A stretch of 10,186 nt of DNA from an uncultured Clostridium sp. GTDB lineage: Bacteria > Bacillota > Clostridia > Lachnospirales > Lachnospiraceae. This document shows, piece after piece, positions 1 through 6,524 of this stretch; the first letter of the stretch is position 1, and each line of letters opens with the position of its first letter. A program made the position numbers and the translations under genes. Under the pieces are notes generated by a model that saw nothing but the letters and a program-made list of their open reading frames with translations, had not been told where the DNA came from and did no database searches. The DNA is taken from contig CALHQJ010000120.1 in the NCBI GenBank assembly GCA_938036545.1, positions 1 through 10,186 on the forward strand. The letters are read 5' to 3'.

Positions 1-56
<56 letters not shown>

Positions 57-241
57 ATGGTTTGTCCAGTCAAGATTAACTCTGGTTGTTTAATCTTTCC
101 CGTTTTACTTGGTTTCGTTCTGAATTCTTCTCGAACCCAAGGCCGAATTCCTTCGCCTTTGTTCTTTGAATTTTCAGGGTCTGTGTATTGTTCAATCTTC
201 AATTCTCAAGGTTCTGTGCTGTTGTCTTTCTCGGCGACAGC
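57..241 (-). promoter_or_regulatory. rRNA operon leader (pre-16S 5' region)
   Basis: This noncoding stretch lies between the predicted P2 start (~241) and the mature 16S end. It has a perfect 8-bp inverted repeat, AAGATTAA (72-79) and TTAATCTT (90-97), with a 10-base loop about 16 bases upstream of the 16S. It could help form a processing stem. On the minus strand around 200-215 the sequence AGAACCTTGAGAATTG resembles the boxA-type antitermination motifs seen in Clostridia rrn leaders and spacers; that assignment is tentative. Two short open frames across 3-500 have no ribosome site and are not credible genes. Confidence 0.6.
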
Positions 242-247
242 TTATTT

Positions 248-276
248 AGTATATCACGCTGTTTTCGATTTGTCAA
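248..276 (-). promoter_or_regulatory. rRNA promoter P2 (sigma-A type)
   Basis: On the minus strand there is a perfect -35 TTGACA (276-271), a 17-base spacer and -10 TATACT (253-248). The predicted start is near base 241, which is a G on the minus strand. It drives the leader and 16S gene to the left. Confidence 0.85.
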
Positions 277-308
277 CAACTTTTTTCATTTTTTGAAATT
301 TTGTGTTT

Positions 309-329
309 CCATTGCGTGTTTCGCAGTGG
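309..329. repeat. Short inverted repeat at the P1 start site
   Basis: CCATTGCG (309-316) and CGCAGTGG (322-329) flank a 5-base loop. The right arm ends almost exactly where transcription from P1 should begin. All 8 pairs form in plus-strand RNA (one G-U); minus-strand RNA has one A-C mismatch. It could be an operator or a 5'-end hairpin, or it could be chance. Confidence 0.4.
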
Positions 330-335
330 AGTTTT

Positions 336-364
336 AATATACCATGGAAAAAGGACATTGTCAA
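336..364 (-). promoter_or_regulatory. rRNA promoter P1 (sigma-A type) with A/T-rich upstream region
   Basis: Minus-strand -35 TTGACA (364-359), 17-base spacer and -10 TATATT (341-336). It sits exactly 88 bp upstream of P2, like the tandem P1/P2 pairs of Bacillus rrn operons. The stretch just upstream (about 365-400) is almost pure A/T with A and T runs, as expected of an UP element. The rest of 400-490 is A/T rich and shows nothing else I can support. Confidence 0.85.
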
Positions 365-491
365 TAGAATTTGTATAATTTTTTTAAACAATTTTTCATC
401 CTACTACATATGTCCTGTTTTTCTTACTTTATCTATATTTTGTGGTTGTTCATGTACCCTTATTTTTTTAATTTCTCACGGTATTGTTTTA

Positions 492-520
492 ATTGTATAA
501 ATAATAGCATCAGTTTGCAA
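492..520 (-). promoter_or_regulatory. Possible third upstream promoter for the rrn operon
   Basis: Minus-strand TTGCAA (520-515), 17-base spacer and TACAAT (497-492). Each box differs from consensus at one or two positions. The -35 box lies inside the distal arm of the hairpin at 500-564, so promoter and terminator functions would share bases. It may be chance in A/T-rich DNA. Confidence 0.3.
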
Positions 521-564
521 AATAGTGTCCCCACAACCTAATTTTACAAACCGATGCTATCATT
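500..564 (-). terminator. Long hairpin after cvpA, probable operon terminator
   Basis: The arms at 547-564 and 500-517 form an 18-bp stem. In minus-strand RNA every pair is Watson-Crick except two G-U wobbles; the same positions would be A-C mismatches in plus-strand RNA, so the structure belongs to leftward transcripts. Pairing continues inward: one G-U, five A-U/U-A pairs (541-545 with 519-523), then after small bulges a UGU/ACA stem closed by a GGGG loop. The 3' flank (AUUAUUUAUAC) is U-rich but not a clean U run, so termination strength is uncertain. It lies about 50 bases past the cvpA stop and before the rRNA promoters. A small structured RNA or a miniature repeat element is the alternative. 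Confidence 0.55.
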
Positions 565-613
565 AAACATTCTAAGTATTTTGTTACTTCCTATTATCAT
601 TTTACTGCTGTTT

Positions 614-1330
614 TTACAAAAAGCTTTTTAATACGCCTACCATCAACATACTAATTAAATTATTCTGGTATAAAGCATAAAGCCAATTACTGCTTTCTAT
701 CTGTTCCATTACCATCATCCCTGGCATCGTGCCTGCAAATGCAGGAAGGAGCATACATACGATCCAAATATACAGCAGTCCCTGTATTCCTCCCAATGCT
801 GCTCCTGCCAATTGGTTCATTCCATGAATAATCGGAAGCCGTGTAAACAGATTCATCCACCTTACCATAATTCGCAGAAAAGCTGACACCAATGCAAACA
901 GCAGGATAAAGCTTAGGCCTCGTATAATCGCTTCTGACAAATACGAACTTAGATAATCTGCAAATGCCTCTACTCCCAATATTTGATAAATTTCACTGTT
1001 ATTATTTTCTATCAAAGCTTCTTTTATACTGTCTGGAAGTTTTAATTCTTCTATGATAGTACGCTGTTTATCCGGCAATGGATGAGATTCCTCTAAATCT
1101 GCGCCTATTGTCTGCATAATACTATTGCCAATATTTTCTCGAATCGACGTGTGATTCATTGCATAATCCGTCACATAAGGCAGAGCCATACGAACTACTG
1201 CTAACGTAATAATCATAGCCGTACAAGATACTACAAGACGGAGAAATCCCCGATAATGGCCGTACAAAACCATTCCTAACAAATATATGGCTACCAGAAC
1301 TGGCAGCCAATGTTCCTGAAAAAATTCCAT
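614..1330 (-). CDS. CvpA family membrane protein
   Basis: 238 residues with four predicted membrane segments (about 9-23, 29-52, 137-158 and 171-199). The family's RG-containing turn is seen at GHYRGFLRLV (24-33), and the conserved C-terminal block LPIIHGMNQLAGAALGGIQG (165-184) is present. CvpA proteins were first linked to colicin V production in E. coli; in most Bacillota the role is undefined, often assumed to be envelope related. The soluble insert (about 55-135) between membrane segments 2 and 3 is long and polar, with many Glu and Asn. The start is supported by AGGAAAG upstream, which lies inside the last codons of the HAD gene only 4 bases away, implying translational coupling. It is the last gene of the operon and is followed by a hairpin. 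The family call is fairly sure; the function is unknown. Confidence 0.8.
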   Translation of the reverse strand: MEFFQEHWLPVLVAIYLLGMVLYGHYRGFLRLVVSCTAMIITLAVVRMALPYVTDYAMNHTSIRENIGNSIMQTIGADLEESHPLPDKQRTIIEELKLPDSIKEALIENNNSEIYQILGVEAFADYLSSYLSEAIIRGLSFILLFALVSAFLRIMVRWMNLFTRLPIIHGMNQLAGAALGGIQGLLYIWIVCMLLPAFAGTMPGMMVMEQIESSNWLYALYQNNLISMLMVGVLKSFL

Positions 1331-1334
1331 TCTA

Positions 1335-2165
1335 TCACTTTCCTAATACAAATCTGTCAATTGCCGCAGCGACGCCGTCCTCATCATTGCTTTTTGTTAC
1401 ATAGTCGGCATTCGCTTTCAGAAAATCCATCCCATTTTCCATGGCAACACCTATGCCCGCTTCTATAATCATGGAAAGATCATTTTCTCCATCTCCAAAA
1501 GCCATGGTCTCTTCTCGGCTGATTCCCAAATATTCAGCTAAACGCAGAATTCCTTTTCCCTTCGTTGCTTCCGGATGATTAATCTCCAGATTCAGAGGAA
1601 TGGACGATGTAATAACAATGTCTGAAATTTCGTTCAGCCGTTCCCGAATCTGACTTTTTAAAGATGGGTCTGCAAAAAACATATTAATTTTCTCGATTGG
1701 ACTGTCGTTTTCCTCTACAAAACGGATAATATTTGGCACCACATCCCTGGTAATCCGAACCATATCCTGGAGTTCTTTTGTCAGCCCAAAGTTATCCATG
1801 TGGTTAAAAAACTTTTCTTCAGTAATTCCCCTGCCATTGATATACGGATCATACATAACCGGATACTCTTCCAGAATATGCAGAATCGAAAGCGCTTTAC
1901 TATGATCCAGCGTCCTTCTGTCAATAATTTTCTCCTCTTTCATGTCATAAATAATCGCCCCATTAGTAGCGATTGCATACCGTACTCCTGGAATTTCTTT
2001 TACGGCAGCAGGAACGCCGTCTACTGTGCGTCCTGTAGTCGGCACTATCTGGACGCCTCTGGCAATACAGGCCTGTAATGCCTGTAAATTGCCTGCTGAA
2101 AGGCGTTTTCTGCTGTCTAGCAGGGTTCCGTCTAAATCTAAAGAGATTAATTTTATATCTGTCAT
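1335..2165 (-). CDS. Cof-type HAD-IIB family phosphatase
   Basis: 276 residues, the normal length for a Cof-type haloacid dehalogenase hydrolase. All four motifs are visible: motif I DLDGTLLD with nucleophile D10 and acid/base D12; motif II TTGR at 43-46 (T44); motif III lysine K202 in ATKGKG; motif IV GDGENDL with D225 and D229 for Mg2+. Residues of roughly 85-195 form the C2B cap that sets substrate choice. Family members are cytosolic Mg2+-dependent phosphatases acting on sugar phosphates, phosphorylated cofactors or similar small molecules; the substrate cannot be told from sequence. The start has AGGAATA a few bases upstream. It lies 17 bases after the TPR protein gene and 4 bases before cvpA, so it is part of the same transcript. 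Confidence 0.88.
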   Translation of the reverse strand: MTDIKLISLDLDGTLLDSRKRLSAGNLQALQACIARGVQIVPTTGRTVDGVPAAVKEIPGVRYAIATNGAIIYDMKEEKIIDRRTLDHSKALSILHILEEYPVMYDPYINGRGITEEKFFNHMDNFGLTKELQDMVRITRDVVPNIIRFVEENDSPIEKINMFFADPSLKSQIRERLNEISDIVITSSIPLNLEINHPEATKGKGILRLAEYLGISREETMAFGDGENDLSMIIEAGIGVAMENGMDFLKANADYVTKSNDEDGVAAAIDRFVLGK

Positions 2166-2182
2166 AGCTGTATTCCTGTCTA

Positions 2183-4435
2183 TTATATGAAATGCTCTTC
2201 CTTTAAAATCAAAAGTCCATCCTTATCATATTTAGAAGAAAATACTCCTTTGATCATCTTTCCAAAAGATGGCTTCTCTGCCTTATCTGCCGCTTCTTCT
2301 ATGAGATTTTCTGCATTTTCTCTTGTTAATGGAATATTATCTTCTTCCATAATCTCAATACGCTCATAGAGAGCCAGCATGCTCTTACCGCTGATGCTAC
2401 AGTCAATCTGGCTGGCGTACTGGGTAGCATACTGGGCAAACTCGTCAATCGTCATTTCTTCTTCCGGATCACCCTGTTCCTCAGCTTCGTAGGCATCATC
2501 CTCATAAGGGTCTTCTTCATAGGAGTCTTCTTCGTAGGAATCGTCCTCGTAAGTCTCCTCTTCGTAAGCTTCTTCTTCATAAGAAGCCTCATACCCGTCT
2601 TCCGGATAATCTTCTCTGCTGTCCGTATCCTCCTGACAGGAGTCCTCTTCCTCGTAAGAGTCCTCTTCTTCATAGGAATTTTCTTTCACATCCTGCTCTT
2701 CTTCACGTTCGGAAATATCTGAAGTATTTTCACTCATTGGAATTACCTGACTGCCGATACATTCAAAGTAAGCGGCCAGTGCCGGATATTGATTGTGAAG
2801 ATTTTCCAGGCGGGAAGGTGTGTCAATTAAAACTACAATAATTCCTGTTTCATCATATGCCATCAAACGATTTAATTCATCTAAAAGGCTGCTGTTCATA
2901 TCTGCTGCGCTTTCAATAATTAAATCCTTTCCTGCCAGCTTGTCAGCTACTGTAAAAAGACCCTTTTTATTTAACTTTGCGCCGGTAATTTTGGCCACCG
3001 GGTTTTTCGTTCCCAGTTCCAGATGAATCTTTTTCAGCGCCTGCTTTGCTATCTCAAGTCCGGCTTCCGGAGAATCAGCTTCAATCATTAAATGGTTGGG
3101 CTGAGTTAACTGTTCTACCCTGCTTCTGGAAGGAGTACTGCTGTTTTCCTGCTCCTGCCGATATGCGGCTCTCGCTTCCTGGATTTCACGGATATTACGG
3201 ATCACTCTGGTTTTCTCCATATCGCTGCTATCCTGCTTTAACTCTCTTACATTATTGAGTACACGGGTATGACTTAATTCAGACCCCCCTGATTCTTCCC
3301 GGGAATATTCGTCACTGGAAAGCCTGGACATTTCCTGTGCCAACTGCTCTTCTACCTCTGCCTCCTTCATCTGAGCCTGCAGCTCTTCCTCTGGACGGAT
3401 GCGCTTAGAAGGAATCACAGGCACATCATTTCTGTAAACCGGCGTAGTCTGATGGCAGGAATAAGACGCTCTTTCCGAAGCAGCAGCCGTCTCGGCATAT
3501 GCCTGCTCCTGAGAATAATTTTCTTCGCCATAATAAGGCTGTTCCTGGGAATCTCCCTCTTCCTCATAGTATGAATCTTGAGCATAGCTTTCTTCTGCTC
3601 CATAGTTCTGATCCTGAGGATACTCTTCTTCTCTATAGCTGTGACCCTGATGGTACTCTTCTTCCGGCCTGTAATTCCGATCCTCTGGGTACTCCTCTTC
3701 TGGTCTGTATTCCTGATCCTCTAATTCTTCATCAGCCGGCGCATCTCCATATCCCTGATTATCAAAAGCTGCATCCTCTACATAGTAATTTCCCTGTTCT
3801 ACAGCTTTTAACTTTTCTTCATAGACGTCTCTGTTTTCTACTAAATCCATCTGATAGTTATTTAAAGGAGCATATTGAACCTTTAATTCCATGGCCTTAT
3901 CCACGTATTTGCCTAAACCGAACATCAGCATAATCTTGTCGCAGGTTTCCACACATTCCTTTTCCATGCCGGCCATGCTATACTGCTCTGCCAGTTCGTA
4001 AAGCCATTTTTCATCCAATTCTAAGCTGGTATAAGATTCCAGAGTGCTTACCAGCTGTTCCGGCGGCGCATTTTTTGCCTTTAAAATCAAATACCGCAGA
4101 ATATATTGCCTGGAATCCTCTTCTGCCATAGAGCAGAACTCTCGGTAATATGCTTCTGCTTCCTGGATGTCTCCATCCTTTAAAGCCAATTTCGTCAACT
4201 TATACAAAAGGCGTTTTCCGATAGGCGCACGCTCAAAGGCAATCAGCAAAATCTCCTTTGCCTCATGGTACTCTTGGTTTTTTTCGTATACAGAAGACAC
4301 CAGAGAAAGAAGGTTTGCATTCCGCACCCGCCTCCAGTCAATGGTATCTGCAATATTCATTGCTGTTGCATAGTCGCCTTTATTGACAAGCTTTTTAAGC
4401 TGTTCAACCCTTATATTAAACTCGTATTTATCCAT
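2183..4435 (-). CDS. TPR / acidic-repeat protein with a degenerate CbxX-like AAA+ region
   Basis: I do not know a named family for this 750-residue protein. Residues ~5-190 are paired helices with TPR-like spacing. Residues ~233-310 are Tyr/Glu/Gln-rich repeats. Residues 389-418 hold a duplicated TRVxxNxRE motif. Residues ~447-560 follow the layout of CbxX/CfqX AAA+ domains: HLMIE start, a long helix, a DLIIESA strand at 504-510 where Walker B DEA would be, a GIIVVLIDTP strand (531-540) and LHNQYPALAAYF (546-557) where the family has NPGLRSRF. The Walker A glycines and lysine, the DE pair and the arginine are absent, so it should not hydrolyse ATP. A second acidic tract (586-660) precedes a helical end (661-721) that could be the AAA+ lid. 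No signal peptide or membrane segment is seen. AGGAG lies 8 bases before the ATG. It follows recR by 32 bases. The TPR and acidic regions are clear; the pseudo-AAA+ reading is inference. A scaffold role is possible. Confidence 0.85.
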   Translation of the reverse strand: MDKYEFNIRVEQLKKLVNKGDYATAMNIADTIDWRRVRNANLLSLVSSVYEKNQEYHEAKEILLIAFERAPIGKRLLYKLTKLALKDGDIQEAEAYYREFCSMAEEDSRQYILRYLILKAKNAPPEQLVSTLESYTSLELDEKWLYELAEQYSMAGMEKECVETCDKIMLMFGLGKYVDKAMELKVQYAPLNNYQMDLVENRDVYEEKLKAVEQGNYYVEDAAFDNQGYGDAPADEELEDQEYRPEEEYPEDRNYRPEEEYHQGHSYREEEYPQDQNYGAEESYAQDSYYEEEGDSQEQPYYGEENYSQEQAYAETAAASERASYSCHQTTPVYRNDVPVIPSKRIRPEEELQAQMKEAEVEEQLAQEMSRLSSDEYSREESGGSELSHTRVLNNVRELKQDSSDMEKTRVIRNIREIQEARAAYRQEQENSSTPSRSRVEQLTQPNHLMIEADSPEAGLEIAKQALKKIHLELGTKNPVAKITGAKLNKKGLFTVADKLAGKDLIIESAADMNSSLLDELNRLMAYDETGIIVVLIDTPSRLENLHNQYPALAAYFECIGSQVIPMSENTSDISEREEEQDVKENSYEEEDSYEEEDSCQEDTDSREDYPEDGYEASYEEEAYEEETYEDDSYEEDSYEEDPYEDDAYEAEEQGDPEEEMTIDEFAQYATQYASQIDCSISGKSMLALYERIEIMEEDNIPLTRENAENLIEEAADKAEKPSFGKMIKGVFSSKYDKDGLLILKEEHFI
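2480..2680 (-). repeat. Tandem Tyr-Glu-Glu coding repeat (second acidic tract)
   Basis: This stretch encodes residues 586-652 of the 750-residue protein, a run of five- to seven-residue units of the form (S/T/A/P)YE(E/D)(E/D). The repeat shows on the DNA as recurring TTCTTCGTAGG/TTCTTCATAGG-like units with synonymous drift, so it is an in-frame minisatellite prone to copy-number change. The overlapping open frame on the same strand (Lys/Arg-rich) is only a shadow of these codons. Confidence 0.8.
3506..3739 (-). repeat. Degenerate Tyr/Glu/Gln coding repeat (first acidic tract)
   Basis: Encodes residues 233-310, with loosely repeated units such as YRPEEEYPEDRN, YRPEEEYHQGHS, YREEEYPQDQN and YGAEESYAQDS. 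The units are about 11-12 residues, longer and more diverged than those of the second acidic tract. A plus-strand open frame at 3499-3933 is the reverse image of this biased composition and is not a gene. Confidence 0.75.
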
Positions 4436-4467
4436 TTTTGCATCTCCTAACGCACTGTTCTCCTTCG

Positions 4468-5064
4468 CTACAGTTCCACTCTGCCTTCTAAAGCCCGCAG
4501 TAAGGTTACTTCATCAATGTATTCCAAATCTCCGCCTACCGGAACGCCGCTGGCAATCCGGCTTACCTTTATGCCGGTCGGCTTCACCAGTTTGCTGATA
4601 TACATGGCCGTTGTCTCACCTTCCAGGCTGGAGTTGGTTGCAATGATTACTTCCTTTACGTCTGACTGCAGCCGCTGCATTAATTCTTTTAGTTTAATAT
4701 CATTGGGGCCGATTCCCAGCATAGGGGAAATAGCTCCGTGAAGAACGTGGTAAACACCGTCATATTTGCCGGTTTTTTCATATGCTGCCAGGTCTCTCGT
4801 ATTCTCTACTACCATAATTACACTGTGATCCCTGTTCTGGTTGCTGCATATGGGGCATCTGTCCTGATCGGTCAGGGTAAAACAATCTTTGCAGTACCGA
4901 ATATTGTTGCGGGCGCTGGTCATTGCACCTGCCAGACGGTCCACCTGTTCCTTTGGCATATTTATAATGTGAAATGCCAGACGCTGCGCTGATTTTGCCC
5001 CAACTCCAGGAAGCTTGGACAGTTCTTCTATTAATTTGGTAATTTGATTACTGTAATAATCCAT
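4468..5064 (-). CDS. recR: Recombination mediator protein RecR
   Basis: 198 residues, the standard RecR length. The N-terminal helix-hairpin-helix is at about 11-30 (LSKLPGVGAKSAQRLAFHI). The C4 zinc finger uses C58, C61, C70 and C73. A Toprim domain follows, beginning with the acidic residue E86 in VVENTRDL. The C-terminal GVPVGGDLEYIDEVTL (173-188) is the usual Walker-B-like end. RecR forms a DNA-clamping ring and works with RecO (and RecF) to load RecA onto SSB-covered single-stranded DNA at gaps. The ATG shares its A with the TAA stop of ybaB, and the ribosome site GGAGG lies inside the end of ybaB, so the two are translationally coupled. The ybaB-recR pair is conserved across most bacteria. 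All key residues are intact. Confidence 0.97.
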   Translation of the reverse strand: MDYYSNQITKLIEELSKLPGVGAKSAQRLAFHIINMPKEQVDRLAGAMTSARNNIRYCKDCFTLTDQDRCPICSNQNRDHSVIMVVENTRDLAAYEKTGKYDGVYHVLHGAISPMLGIGPNDIKLKELMQRLQSDVKEVIIATNSSLEGETTAMYISKLVKPTGIKVSRIASGVPVGGDLEYIDEVTLLRALEGRVEL

Positions 5065-5417
5065 TAGAATGGGAAACCTCCGCCTAATCCGCCCATGCCG
5101 CCGGTCAGCTTTGACATAGCATTAGAAGAATCCTCTTCCATCTGACGAAATGCTTCATTTACTGCCGCTACAATTAAATCTTCCAGCATCTCAATATCGT
5201 CCGGATCTACTACTTCTTCAGACAGCTTTACAGAAGTCACTTCCTTTTTTCCAGAAACCGTAACCGTAACTGCACCACCGCCTGCTGCCGCAGTATATTC
5301 CTTCTCTTCCAGAGCCTTTGCCGTCTCTTCCATCTGACGCTGCATACGCTGCGCCTGTTTCATTAAATTATTCATATTACCAGGCATACCACCTGGGAAA
5401 CCTCCACGTTTTGCCAT
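5064..5417 (-). CDS. ybaB: YbaB/EbfC family nucleoid-associated protein
   Basis: 117 residues from the chosen start. YbaB/EbfC proteins are small dimeric DNA-binding proteins that associate with the nucleoid; the gene is almost always between dnaX and recR, as here. Visible are the Met/Gln/Arg-rich first helix (NNLMKQAQRMQRQMEETAKALEE in two halves), the small beta strands with AVTVTVSGKKEVTSVKLS, the EVVDPDDIEMLEDLIVAAVNEA block and a Gly/Met-rich flexible tail ending in GGGFPF. A TTG two codons upstream (5423-5421) also opens the frame, but it lies only 4 bases from AGGAGG, while the ATG at 5417-5415 is 10 bases away. The ATG, giving MAKRGGFPGG, is preferred. The stop overlaps the recR start by one base. 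Confidence 0.95.
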   Translation of the reverse strand: MAKRGGFPGGMPGNMNNLMKQAQRMQRQMEETAKALEEKEYTAAAGGGAVTVTVSGKKEVTSVKLSEEVVDPDDIEMLEDLIVAAVNEAFRQMEEDSSNAMSKLTGGMGGLGGGFPF

Positions 5418-5427
5418 TTTCAAAAAT

Positions 5428-5433
5428 CCTCCT
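5428..5433 (-). promoter_or_regulatory. Ribosome binding site deciding the ybaB start
   Basis: A perfect AGGAGG sits 10 bases before the ATG at 5417 and 4 bases before an in-frame TTG at 5423. The spacing favours the ATG. Confidence 0.75.
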
Positions 5434-5458
5434 AATTATAAAATCAATTTAAAATCTG

Positions 5459-6499
5459 TCAGTCTTCTATGGTTATATCCATATGGATGTTTTTTCTCAA
5501 ATCTTCTTCGCTGACGTATATAGTATCAAATCTCTCGCCAGCTCCTGCCAGCCTGGATTTCAAATAAAGCTTCTTGCCATATACTTCTTCAATATGACGT
5601 TCTAAATCCCCGAGCACGCTGGGACGGCTGCCAATGGCATAGTTGGCAGCATTGGAAAACACAATACACAAACAGCTGTCCCCACTAGGTTCTACTACTG
5701 TATCCCGAAAACTTGGACGGATTGACATTCCCATTTCTCGAACGATTTTTCCCCATTCATTGCGGATCAGATTTAAATCTTCCACCTGTGCAGACGGAAG
5801 AGAAACCGTTTCCGGAGGAATATACGCTGATGCAGATGATTCTGGATTTACGTCATGATTCTGAGAACCCGGCGGCAGCTCCAGCTGTCCAGGTATAGTT
5901 CTCACTGGCATTCCGCCTGTCTGATTATATCCAGCGCTGACAGAAGGAACTGCTGTGACTCCAGAAGCCACCTGTTCTTCTAATTCTGCAAGTCTCTGTA
6001 AAATAGAATCCAGATTTACCTCCATAGCTGGTTTCGTCAGCTTAATAAACGCCACTTCTACCAGCACTCGTTTCTGGGATGCAAATCGAATCTGATTAGA
6101 CAGTTCTGAAAAAATTCGAATATAGCGCATCAAGGTACTGCCATCTGTCAGTTTGGCATCTTCTTTCAACTGGTTCAGATTTTCTTCCGACATGTCCAGC
6201 AGCCCTTCTGCATCCTCTGTACTCTGCGTCAAAAGAAGATTTCTCATATACCAGATAAAATCTGTGACAAATTGACCCAGTTCCCGTCCCTGAACTACCA
6301 GTTCTTCTAACTCTTCGATACAGTCTCTGGTTTTTCCTTGACAGACAGCTCGAAACATTCTGCTGAATACCGAAGTATCTACTGCCCCCAGAACGTCTAA
6401 AACATTGTCATATGTAAGAAGTTTTCCATAATGAAAAGCCACACACTGATCCAGGAGACTTAATGCATCTCGCATTGACCCGTCCGCTGCTTTTGCCAC
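5459..6499 (-). CDS. dnaX: DnaX C-terminal fragment (domain III and tau/gamma tail)
   Basis: 346 residues from a GTG that is really an internal valine codon (V206 of the repaired protein); there is no ribosome site in front of it. The first ~20 residues (AKAADGSMRDALSLLDQC) are the end of AAA+ domain II with sensor-2-type GSMRDAL. Residues up to ~170 are the helical domain III that oligomerises the clamp loader. Residues ~170-240 form a Pro/Ser-rich linker, and the last ~105 residues are a folded C-terminal region common to Clostridia DnaX. The frame is open upstream only as far as a TAG at about 6580, just beyond the insertion. It should be read as one gene with 6525-7127. Confidence 0.85.
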   Translation of the reverse strand: MAKAADGSMRDALSLLDQCVAFHYGKLLTYDNVLDVLGAVDTSVFSRMFRAVCQGKTRDCIEELEELVVQGRELGQFVTDFIWYMRNLLLTQSTEDAEGLLDMSEENLNQLKEDAKLTDGSTLMRYIRIFSELSNQIRFASQKRVLVEVAFIKLTKPAMEVNLDSILQRLAELEEQVASGVTAVPSVSAGYNQTGGMPVRTIPGQLELPPGSQNHDVNPESSASAYIPPETVSLPSAQVEDLNLIRNEWGKIVREMGMSIRPSFRDTVVEPSGDSCLCIVFSNAANYAIGSRPSVLGDLERHIEEVYGKKLYLKSRLAGAGERFDTIYVSEEDLRKNIHMDITIED

Positions 6500-6524
6500 A
6501 TAACGCAGCGCTTTATCCTCTGCC

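Noticed and set aside
500..564. Transfer RNA or 5S-like gene
   Set aside because: It forms a single long hairpin with no cloverleaf arms, T-loop or CCA end.
2452..2673. Lys/Arg-rich 73-residue ORF
   Set aside because: It is the shifted-frame reading of the Tyr/Glu repeat codons of the real gene.
2480..3739. CRISPR-like or mobile repeat array
   Set aside because: The repeats are in-frame codon repeats without unique spacers, and no transposase, integrase or terminal repeats are seen in the window.
3499..3933. 144-residue plus-strand ORF
   Set aside because: It is the antisense image of the first acidic repeat tract; its Leu/Pro/His repeats mirror the Glu/Tyr codons.
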